Assembly: GCF_963576675.1 (NCBI RefSeq)
Contig: NC_088915.1
Location: 91,025,501-91,089,500, forward strand
Length of the DNA: 64,000 nt
From: Euphorbia lathyris
Taxonomy: Eukaryota; Streptophyta; Magnoliopsida; Malpighiales; Euphorbiaceae
Direction of reading: 5' to 3'
Shown: one piece after another, positions 34,245 to 43,416 of the stretch
Position numbering within the stretch: position 1 is the stretch's first letter
Layout: each line of letters opens with the position of its first letter
The notes under the pieces: model-generated
What the model was told of the DNA's origin: nothing
Databases searched by the model: none
The model's input: the letters and a program-made list of their open reading frames with translations, nothing else
Translations under genes and position numbers: made by a program

Positions 34245-34413
34245 TAAGCGATACCACATCATTAGAGAGATTGTGGCTAGAGGAGATGTGAGAATAGAAA
34301 GAGTACCTACAGAGGACAACGTTGCAGATCCGTTGACAAAGCCTTTAACCCAGAGAATACATGATCGTCATTTAACTTCTACTGGGATAAGTTTTAGAAA
34401 CAATTGGCTTTAG
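34245..34413 (+). pseudogene. Angela A pol, C-terminal end of RNase H
   Basis: KRYHIIREIVARGDVRIERV, VPTEDNVADPLTKPL and the final FRNNWL match the end of the sister copy in Angela B. About 48 bp of Angela coding sequence between CDNNGAI and KRYHII are missing at the Athila junction. The apparent ORF from 34084 is a chance fusion of Athila LTR with this tail. Confidence 0.9.
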
Positions 34414-34427
34414 TCCAAGTGGGAGTA

Positions 34428-36273
34428 TGTTGGGGTTTAGTGTCCTATAGACAATTGTTCTAGGATACAAACTTAATGTAAATGAATTGTTCTTTATATC
34501 ATTTGTTTTAATGAGATATATGTTTTATAACTATATAAAGGCAATCCCTTTTAAGCACTAAATAAGTTCTAATAAAAGGAAATCCGTAAGTTTGTTTAAA
34601 ATGATTATAAAGTGTTCATACAAGCATGAAGTGAGACAAAACTTTATAATAAACTAATAAACTTAAAACCACCCCAAGTCAAGTGATATGTTTAGGATTG
34701 ATATATCACTGTTTAGACTTGTATGTAACAATGTCTTCTGTCCGACAGAAAGCTGATCTCACATGCTTCATATATACAGATATCTGGACAGTTACATAGA
34801 TCCGATGAAAAGTTGTTCATTAGGATTGGGGATCCGATTTGAGATAACAGGATGGGTAGATTCATCCTTGTCACATGTTCATCTCATTGGTATTAATAGG
34901 TATAACTAATCCTCAGACTCAAAGGAATGTTAATTGGTCATCCTGAATTATTGAATGTGAGACTTTGATCCTGTTGTCCCACGATCCTTAACAGAGATGA
35001 CTCTGGGGTGTGAACAGCAAAGGTTGGGTGTCACAGGAGGTAATGTCAGGGTAGTTATACATTGGATTGAGCATTTATCACTCCCGATAAATGGGAGATA
35101 CATCCAAGGATCGCTTGTGGAAGACTCGACTCTAAATCCTTGCAAGGTGATAACTTAAGAGTAAGAAATACAGATTTCACTTAACCTATCTTTTTGAGTT
35201 GACTCGGCCTGAACAAGTAAAACGAACGTCTCGCTATATGTGACTTGACATCATCCATAGTCATAAGATTCAGTTCAAGGATGTAGTTGATAAAGGATCG
35301 AATTATACTGTAACTAATACGGAAAGGTTAACGACAGAATCAACCTGTCTTCTTAACGGACTCTAGGGGAATGATTACAGACTTGCCAATAACATACTCA
35401 GTACATCATTCCGTTATGCAAAGATTAAATATAATTCTTGAAGAAATTAATTTAATAGTTGCATACGGCCAGAAGTAGTAAGAACCTAATGGATCACACA
35501 TAAGACTTGGAACCAAAAGAGAGATGGATGTTATTAATTGATGGAAGCCCAATTGAGCCCAGTAAGGCCCATTTAATTAAGGGGGGGCCGAAATTTATAT
35601 ATAATTAGTAAGGAATTATTTTAATTCCATTAATCCTAATTTGATTAGGAATATGAATTAAATTAATTAAGAGATAATTAAGTTAGAAGTTTTAATTAGA
35701 TTAATATACTCCTATTATTATCCAATAAGGTTATTTATTATTATCCTAGATATATTAGATATATAGTGAGATAATAATTAGGAATTCTATTCCGAATTGA
35801 ATTCCTATTAAGTAACCTATTCCTATCTAACTAGGGTTTAGATACAAGTGATTATAGAGAATTTCGACCAAGCCATTATTACTCCCCTTTGTGATTTTCG
35901 AAATTTGCAAGTTAGAAAGAGAAAGAAAATTCGACTCCCCTAGTTCGTGGACAAGAATTCATACGGCTTCCATCGATCGATTAATTTCATCTATCTCCTT
36001 TTTCTTTGATCTTGTGTTGATTAATTAGAGGCAATCTATTTTGGTTGCATCTCATACGGTTGATTCTAACTTAATCTCACCGTGTTTTACTTTGTGTTTG
36101 GGAACTCGGAGAAGAGTTGTGGGCACTTCATTAACAACGGTAGATTGTTCTTCAAAAGGTATTTCTTCTTATCCCTCTTTATATGAAATAACGATTAACG
36201 GATCCTATGGTTAAAAGAAAGTAGGCTAAAATTTTTATATTTCCGCTGCTATACCTTAGCCTAATTTCCAACA
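34428..36273 (+). repeat. Angela A 3' LTR
   Basis: This 1846-bp LTR is preceded by the polypurine tract CAAGTGGGAGTA (34416-34427). A 17-bp deletion near 35859 removes the TATATATA-CCCCC segment present in the 5' LTR at 8099-8117. Confidence 0.93.
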
Positions 36274-36278
36274 TTAAC

Positions 36279-37320
36279 TCCTAGCCACAAGAAGCTCCTC
36301 ATTCGGTAAGGGATTTTCAGAGCCCAAATGGATTTCCAAATATCCGAGAGAGGGTCGGATCTGTCGAGAGTAAAGGCTTCAAAGGCAGACTTGCAAGAAT
36401 AAGCACCATTGTTAGTCAGGGCCCAACAATGCCTATCTTTGTCCTCCTCATGATTACTAATCTTAACTCCCCTGATTCTGAGGAGAGTATCCAGGCTCAA
36501 GAAGGTATCAAACCTAGACCAAATCCAGTCCCCATCAGAGTCCACCACATCAGCAATCCTCCAGTTGCGGATGTTGCTGGGCAGGGGAGAGCTACAAATA
36601 TCAATAAGCGGTTTATCTCCGATCCAGGTGTCATACCAGAAGCTAATGGACTTACCATTACCCACCTCTAGGCCAACCCCCGAGCAGAAATCAGCAAACA
36701 CAGCACTGAGCCCTTTCCAAAGGAAAGAACAATTGACCACTCTCTCCTTTGGGCCCCCAAAGATTTTGTCCTTTCGATACTTGCCACAAAGGAGACGAAC
36801 CCAGAGAGAAGAAGGGTTTTGCCACATTCTCTAGAGGAGCTTCATTAATAAAATCTTGTTATTGTCCTTAGCTTGTCTAATGCCTAGACCCCCCCTGCTT
36901 TTAGGCTGGCAGATCTCCTTCCAAGGGACGAGGTGAATCTTCCTTCCCTCTCCAGACTCACCCCAAAGGAAACGTCGGTTAATTTTGTCAAGATCATTGA
37001 GAACTGGCTCAGGCAATTTACAGGCTTGCATGATATGATTGGGAGCCGCGCAGTTGACAGACTGGATTAAGGTTAGACGGCCTGCCAAGGAGAGGGAATT
37101 AGCCTTCCAACTAGCACACAACCCATTAGTTTTATCCAGAGTCTCTTTAAACGAGGCTTTGGAAACTCTGTAGCTGTGGAGGGGGACCCCAAGATACTTG
37201 CCCAAAGACTGAGTAAGAGGGATACCAGAAAGAACGCTAAGTTTATTACAAATGCTCCTATCCATGTTCTTCGAGCAAAGCATCCGAGACTTGTGGACAT
37301 TGATCTTCTGGCCAGAAGCA
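36279..37320 (-). pseudogene. LINE ORF2 segment: C-terminal RT to start of zf-RVT
   Basis: On the minus strand the frame starts ASGQKINVHKSRML and continues LGKYLGVPLHSY, SLSLAGRLTLIQSV, RRFLWGESGEGRKIHLVPW and PKSRGGLGIRQA, all hallmarks of the region behind the RT palm in plant L1 LINEs. TAG at 36831-36833 interrupts the same frame, where relatives have Trp. The last residues before the Angela insertion are RMRSFLWL, and the protein resumes at 6674. The start within RT marks 5' truncation during insertion. Confidence 0.9.
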
Positions 37321-37338
37321 GGTAAATCATTGCTTTAT

Positions 37339-38341
37339 AGTTAAATTAAATCAATTTAGGGATCAAATATATACAGAAAATATATTTGACAGCCTATTGA
37401 CAATAAAAATCAACAATGAAAAATAAAATAAGAAAGGGGAAGAACAATCTATATTTCAGAGTACCAAATATTAAATAATAGACAGGATTTGTCCCTCAGA
37501 AACCTTTACATATGTTGTGGGATGATTGGAAAAATCACAAATATTGGAACACAGATTGTGAACGCAAAAAACTAGAATTTATTTAGAGTGATTCGGTAGA
37601 ATTTCGGCTATTTTCTATCTAATTTTCGTCCTACTTTCGTCCCCCTAAAACTGATCTAAGAGCTGCTATTTATAGGCTAGAATTAGGGTTCAGGGTCAAT
37701 TTTGAAATTAATTAAATGAGGCAGAGGTTAAAAGGGTATTTATTACCTTTTGGAAAAAAGGTTTTGGCGGAAACCTAATTTAGGGAGAGGGGGCAGCAGC
37801 TTCTGGGCGAGCTGGGCCTGCTGCTGGGCCCTGCGCGCGGTCCAGTGGCCAGCAGCAAAAGCCCAGCCGCACCAACAGATTACCGATGGAATTTTCCATC
37901 GGTAATCTGCCCAAGCATTTCTTTTATGTAAAATATGATCTTATCGATCTCCGATTTTGACGATTCTTGTTCCGTTGGACTCGTTTTGACGAGACGGACA
38001 TTTTTGTGTCTAATGGGCTAAGGCTGAAAATGACCGGAACTGAGGTTATTGTCCATTTTACCCCGATTTTCACTTAAAAACTTCAACTAGTCACAGATTC
38101 TTCGTTAGACCTCCGAATTGATCTTGGAAAGGTGCATTATGACACTCTCGGGGGACATGACTCACTAAGATATCCTAAAATTCAATTTGGTTCTCTGAAA
38201 ACTTTGGTTTTGGATGAAAAATGGTTGACTTTGACTTTCTAACGAGGGATTTTTCCGTGATCCATTTCTGATCATATTTCCAATCATCTTTAAAAGGTTT
38301 TCATCATAGGGCTACGACTCCAGTGTCTACAATTGCCCCTA
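37339..38341 (-). repeat. Ogre-like 3' LTR, proximal part
   Basis: This completes the LTR interrupted at 5686; the two parts sum to 2014 bp against 2012 bp for the intact copy. It contains a GC-rich stretch (37788-37870), a perfect 16-bp-arm palindrome at 37876-37909, and a minus-strand TATA box (TATAAATA, 37667-37674). It ends GTGTCTACA at 38341. Confidence 0.92.
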
Positions 38342-38358
38342 CTTTATCATGCATTGTG
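38342..38358 (-). other. Ogre-like polypurine tract
   Basis: On the minus strand GATAAAGTAGGGGCAAT directly precedes the 3' LTR start TGTAGACAC. This is the expected plus-strand primer of a Tat/Ogre element. Confidence 0.8.
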
Positions 38359-38514
38359 AGTTGTGTGCATTTTTAGAAAACTGAATTCAAAGTAGATGTT
38401 TTGAGAAAAAACGGTTTTTGCCCCTACTTTGAAGATGTAGAATGAAAATGTGCGTAATAGAACAAAGTATGATAAAGTAAATACTCATATGGAGTTGGAG
38501 GATGTTGTGATTAT

Positions 38515-40020
38515 TGATCTCTTCAGCGATCTCAGATTGCAGGTCTCTTCAACGACCTGTTGTTGTGGATCTCTTGAACGATCTCTGATTTGTAGGTCTC
38601 TTCAACGACCCATGGTTGTGGATCTCTTGTGCGATCCTAGATTGTAGGTCTCTTCAACGACCTGTAGTTGTGGATCTCTTAAGCGATCCTGGATTGTAGG
38701 TCTCTTCAACGACCTGTAGTTGTGGATCTCTTCAACGATCCTGGATTGTAGGTCTCTTCAACGACCTGTAGTTGTGGATCTCTTCAACGATCCTAGATTG
38801 TAGGTCTCTTCAACGACCTGCAGTGGTTGATCTCTTCAGCGATCTTAGATTGTAGGTCTCTTCAACGACATGTGGTTGTGGATCTCTTCAATGATCCTGG
38901 ATTGTAGGCCTCTTTAACGACCTGTTATGGTTGATCTCTTCAGCGATCTCAGATTGTAGGTCTCTTCAACGACCTGTTGTGGTTGATCTCTTCAGCGATC
39001 TCTGATTTTGGGTCTCTTCAACGACCTATGTTTGTAGATCTCTTGAACGATCTTTGATTGTAGGTCTCTTGCACGACCTGTAGTTGTAGATCTCTTGAAC
39101 GATCTGTAGTTGTAGATCTCTTGAATGATCTTTGATTGTAGGTCTCTTGAACGGCCTGTTGTTGTGGATCTCTTGAACGATCTCTAATTTTGGTCTCTTC
39201 AACGACCTGTGTTTGTAGATCTCTTGAACGATCTCTGATTGTAGGTCTCTTGCACGACCTATAGTTGTAGATCTCTTGAACGATATGTAGTTGTAGATCT
39301 CTTGAACGATCTTTGGTTGTAGATCTCTTGAACGATCTTTGATTGTAGGTCTCTTGAATGACCTGTTGTTGTGGATCTCTTGAACGATCTCTAATTTTGG
39401 TCTCTTCAATGACCTGTGTTTGTAGATCTCTTAAACGATCTCTGATTGTAGGTCTCTTGCACGACCTGTAGTTGTAGACCTCTTGAACGATCTGTAGTTG
39501 TAGATCTCTTGAACGATCTTTGGTTGTAGATCTCTTGAACGATCTTTGATTGTAGGTCTCTTGAACGACCTGTTGTTGTGGATCTCTTGAACGATCTCTA
39601 ATTTTGGCCTCTTCAACGACCTGTGTTTCTAGATCTCTTGAACGATCTCTGATTGTAGGTCTCTTGCACGACCTATAGTTGTAGATCTCTTGAACGATAT
39701 GTAGTTGTAGATCTCTTGAACGATCTTTGATTGTAGGTCTCTTGAATGACCTGTTGTTGTGGATCTCTTCAACTATCTCTGATTATAGGTCTCTTGCACG
39801 ACCTGTAGTTGTAGATCTTTTGAACGATCTGTAGTTGTAGATCTCTTGAACGATCTATGATTGTAGGTCTCTTGCAGGACCTGTAGTTTTAGATCTCTTG
39901 AACGATCTCAGATTGTAGGTCTCTTCAACGATCTATGATTGTAGGTCTCTTGCACGACCTGTAGTTTTAGATCTCTTGAACGATCTCAGATTGTAGGTCT
40001 CTTCAATGACCTGTAGTTTC
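38515..40020 (-). repeat. 26-bp tandem array, about 58 units, hairpin-forming
   Basis: The plus-strand unit is roughly RGRTC-TCTTSAAC-GAYCY followed by an 8-base TRKWTTGT linker. Half-units alternate between AGGTC...GACCT and RGATC...GATCY, giving a 52-bp higher-order period in places. The 5-base ends are complementary within each unit and vary together. Repeat length times number (1506/26) gives about 58 units. The array lies in the 3' untranslated region of the minus-strand Ogre-like element, a place where Ogre/Tat elements are known to carry tandem repeats. Open frames across it on the minus strand are repeat by-products. Confidence 0.92.
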
Positions 40021-40348
40021 AGGTATTTCCTACAATAAAGCAAGAAGCCCATTTTCTCATAGAGCTGACATCAAATCAAATGACAAATGTGTAGTGATGC
40101 GTATGTAACCTAATGTATGCATGTATGCATGGAAGTATGTGTGTGCGAATGAATGCATGTGCTACACGTGCATTTTACTCGGTGTCGATACATTGGTAAA
40201 TGTGTGAAGATTATGCATGAATGGATGAAATGATTCCATAGATTCTCTTTTCCATACTCAAGAGATGGGGCGTCTTTAGGATAAATGAATGGTGTTTTGA
40301 CGATATGCCCCAGTTTGTGAGAGCTTATACTGTCTACAAATGATTATG
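40021..40348 (-). other. Ogre-like 3' untranslated region, unassigned part
   Basis: Noncoding sequence with short ATGTATGCATG and TGTGTGCGAATGAATGC simple-sequence patches. No ORF or known feature is seen. Confidence 0.5.
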
Positions 40349-40453
40349 ATAGATAAGTCTGACATGAGAAGTTTTGGGGGCAAGATTTCAGCTTGATGAG
40401 GATAGATAGGTCTGACATGAGAAGCTCTAGGGGCAAGGTTTCAGCTTGATGAG
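40349..40453 (-). repeat. Tandem duplication of a 53-bp unit
   Basis: Two neighbouring copies of GATAGATARGTCTGACATGA followed by GAAG...GGGGCAAGRTTTCAGCTTGATGAG differ at only a few bases. They lie in the 3' untranslated region of the Ogre-like element. Confidence 0.8.
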
Positions 40454-42567
40454 GCTCATATCTTTTTTCAGGAAGTGTTGATATATTCGTTTTTCCCTAA
40501 TTTTTGCCTGAGCCGCCTTTTTTGGGTTTTCAACTCAGCGGGATCTCTCTGTTGTTCTCTATCTCTCCTTTTGCCTGAACTACCCATAGGGGTTTTCAAT
40601 TAAGCTTTTTAACATCTCACAGTTTTTTCTCTATCTCTCCTTTTGGCTGGATTGCCTCTTTTGAGGTTTTCATTTTCTTTATTTTCCTTGATGCGAGAGA
40701 ATTTGGATAGTTTAAAGTGCATGGTCCCAATATCCATTTCTTTGTAGATTCTGATACTCAGCATCAAATGTGAGTTGGTTCTTAGTCTTTTGACCAGTGG
40801 AGATGCCTTCTGAATGGGCTGAAGGGTGATCAGGTCATGCAGATGTACCCTTGATGAAGATTGCAGCTTGGGTGCTAACCAGAGTTTCAAGTGGGTGGAT
40901 GCCTGTGAAAAACTTGAGGTGAGGCCTCATTTGCATTTATATTGTGGAACACCACCGTTGGGAGTGAACCATTGTCACTCGCTATGCTGATTGGTATGTG
41001 CATACAGATGAGGAATGAAGAACTCGATATATTCCTCAGTTTGGACCGGAGTTCACTACTATGGATGATTATAAACGCAGGATGCTTCTGTCAAAGTCGG
41101 CTCTTGAGAGGACAACAAAGGAGGAGAGAGACCATGCTTCAGGGAGCATAGAGATGGAGGAGTAGTCTTTTTCTATCTAGATCTTATTATTCGATTTTTT
41201 TTTGAAAATTCTCTTGAGGTGAGATATCTATTGATTCAAACATTTCATCGTATATACAGCTTCTAACTGTTCAACTCAAACAAAACACTTGGCAAATATG
41301 CATTGAATTGTTTATTGCTCAGATTCCTAACCACTGTCGCTGAAGTGCGCCTTTATAGGTTTTCACGTTTTAGCTATTTTATTTCCTCACTTTTGTTCCC
41401 GGAATTTTCAAATGAATGCCTTTTATGGGTTTTCACTCATTGGGGAAGTCCCTTATTGCTGCATAGGTCGTCCTTTGCAGATTTTCAACCTATCGGGAAT
41501 TTTTTTTTTCATTTTTTCATTTTTTTGTATTATTTCTTTATGAGAAGGATTTCTTGGCTTCACTGAGGGTAATCATCTTCCTGAACTTGTGGTCGTTCTT
41601 CTCTTCACTTAACTACACTCTTGATCTTGGCTTGGAATTCCCATGTTGGATATGAACTTTTGAGAGCATGATTGATAGACTCCATAATTTCTTCCTTGAC
41701 TAAAGTGAGCTTTTCTTGAAGGCTTGATTAGCCACTTGTGAAGCAGTATTGATTTTTTTTCTCAAAGCCACTTAATTGACTGTGTTGGTTTTTAATCTCA
41801 TTCGAATTTTGAAGGATCTTCTTCCAAGATGGCTTTGGATGGCTTTATCTTCATTTCTGATTGCTAGACTTTGCCCCTGAACTTTTCTGGCATCTTTTTA
41901 TATTTTGGATTATCATGGATTTGGATCTTGTCGTTCCTCATGGAATAAGGTCATTATCCAGGTAACTGTGTCCTTTTTGGAATCAGAGATGACCTTCTCA
42001 CAGAAATCTTAGTGCTTGAGACCAATATGATTTCGTCTTATTTACTCGCCTTTTTGAGCTTTGTCAATTGTTGCTCGACCTTCTTTGTGTGCAAGTAGGT
42101 TAGAACTCTTCGCTTGATGAATTTAGGTCTGGCTTATTGCTGCAAGGCCAAGGAAACCCTTCTCATGATTTATTTTATTTATTCACTCCATTAATTTTCT
42201 CTCTTCAGTGGTTAAGTTCTAAGCAATAAGTATATTTTTGAGACTTTCATCTGTGCCATGATAACAATGGAAGTGCTTCAAATGAGTGAATGTCAAATGG
42301 TGATATGTGGTGCAGATGAGAATGTACAAAATTATCAATATCGCAAAAAAATTAATTTTATTGAAATTAAAAGAGTAATTCATGATGTCTTATTGAACAA
42401 AAACAAAGATAAAAGATAAAGACTAAAAATGCAATCCTCCATTCTCATGTTGCTTCAAGGAGCTTTAGGTGCCTCTGCTTCATTAGTGTCCTCAATCTCG
42501 AGGACTTCTTCTTCAACTCCCTTTGATTCGTTCTGGAGTTCCTCTGTTCAAGGCATTATTGAAGGAT
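40454..42567 (-). other. Ogre-like 3' untranslated region with degenerate GGTTTTCA repeats
   Basis: No pol domain is recognisable on either strand. Between about 40508 and 41500, at least six imperfect copies of a GCC...TTTTGGGTTTTCA phrase occur on the plus strand (GCC-x-GGTTTTCA; minus TGAAAACC-x-GGC). The 93-codon frame at 40609-40890 has no known domain. The rest, 41530-42567, is T-rich and unassigned. Confidence 0.5.
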
Positions 42568-43314
42568 TCACTTGTGGGATGAATTTGGATCACTTAACTT
42601 TCTTGTGTCAATAAGATCTTGAATCTCATGCTTCAACCTAGTACAATAATTTGTCTCATGACCATGATTTTGGTGGAAATGGCAGTATCCCATACATTTA
42701 GCTCGAACAGAGGCTAAAGCATCACTAGTTGGCAATGGATGGAGCAAATTAAGCCTTTGTAGCCTCTCGAACACTTCAGACAATGGTTGAGTAAAAGTGG
42801 AGAATTTCCTTTTCACTTTAACCGGCTGAGGGTGTGATGGCGGGTGAACAACTTTATTAAACCTACTGCCCCAATTGGGTGGAACTTGTTGTTGTTGAGA
42901 AGTAGTTAGATGTGAGGCAGGTCTTTGTGGAGTGAATGTTGATGGGGTAGACTGCGGTATGAACTAGAAGATAGGCTCCAAACTAGCAGCTTTGGGGGTC
43001 TCCATAATCAGCGACTCATTCAGGGTCTTTCGAATCAACTTTTTTAGCTCAGTCTTGAATTCAATGGAAGCAAGAATATCAGGGAGGACTTGCTTAATTG
43101 CTTCTCGGAGGTCAGGATCTCTTACTGTTCCTTTGGGGCTCTAAGCATCCTTCCTTGATTCCCCAACTCGACTAGCTGCTTCATTGGTCACATCATTCTC
43201 AGAAGCCATTTGGATGTTAAGAGCATTCTTGAACTCAACAGATAGGAGGCACTTTACTAAGCTCTTTTGCACTTTGCTCTCAAGATTATGGTCTAAATCA
43301 CTAGATTGGGCCAT
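42568..43314 (-). pseudogene. Ogre/Tat-like gag-type ORF with zinc knuckle
   Basis: On the minus strand the frame begins at ATG 43312-43314 (MAQSSDLDHNLESKVQKSLV) and runs 249 codons to 42568. It is interrupted by TAG at 43141-43143 and TAG at 42964-42966. The C-terminal part has FERLQRLNLLHPLPTSD, then the knuckle CHFHQNHGHETNYC (about 42642-42683) and LKHEIQDLID, a combination typical of Tat/Ogre gag. It is much shorter than autonomous Ogre gag. It starts about 1.5 kb after the primer site once the nested Angela is removed. No protease or RT follows it. Confidence 0.75.
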
Positions 43315-43416
43315 GACTGTGATCTAAACATGGAAAAGGAAGAGATGCATGAGTGAGACATTCTAGACATTGTGAATTTAGATTATTTAATGCATGTACA
43401 AGCTGAATGTCGGACC

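Larger units (their letters stand above)
6675..36273 (+). mobile_element. Angela-lineage copia element A (contains nested SIRE and Athila)
   Basis: LTRs at 6675-8535 and 34428-36273 begin TGTTGGGG and end TTCCAACA, and the element is flanked by TTAAC at 6670-6674 and 36274-36278. A tRNA-iMet-type primer site follows the 5' LTR, and a purine tract (CAAGTGGGAGTA) precedes the 3' LTR. The gag-pol wording (DTGCGSHIC, TAFLNGNL, YVDDILLMGND, NNGAIAQAKEPRS in the sister copy) fits the Angela lineage. Two later insertions split pol at 12881 and 25812. By eye the LTRs differ at roughly 25 sites plus a 17-bp deletion, about 1.4 percent. Confidence 0.92.
5687..37320 (-). mobile_element. 5'-truncated plant L1-type LINE, split by an Angela element
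   Basis: On the minus strand the element starts within the RT domain at 37320 and runs to 36279, then continues from 6674 to a poly-A tail seen as T at 5687-5695. The 18-bp duplications flank it. The interruption 6675-36273 is an Angela element with its own duplication TTAAC. ORF1, the endonuclease and the RT catalytic palm are missing, so the copy was dead on arrival. Confidence 0.9.

Noticed and set aside
34084..34413. 109-codon ORF as a novel gene
   Set aside because: It is a chance fusion of truncated Athila LTR with the last codons of Angela RNase H.
39026..39616. Repetitive minus-strand ORFs (127 and 61 codons)
   Set aside because: They arise because a 26-bp unit without stops reads through all three frames every 78 bp. 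There is no start context or known domain.
38515..40020. CRISPR-like regular array
   Set aside because: The spacing is regular, but the linkers are themselves repeats and the whole sits in a plant retrotransposon 3' region. It is a minisatellite.
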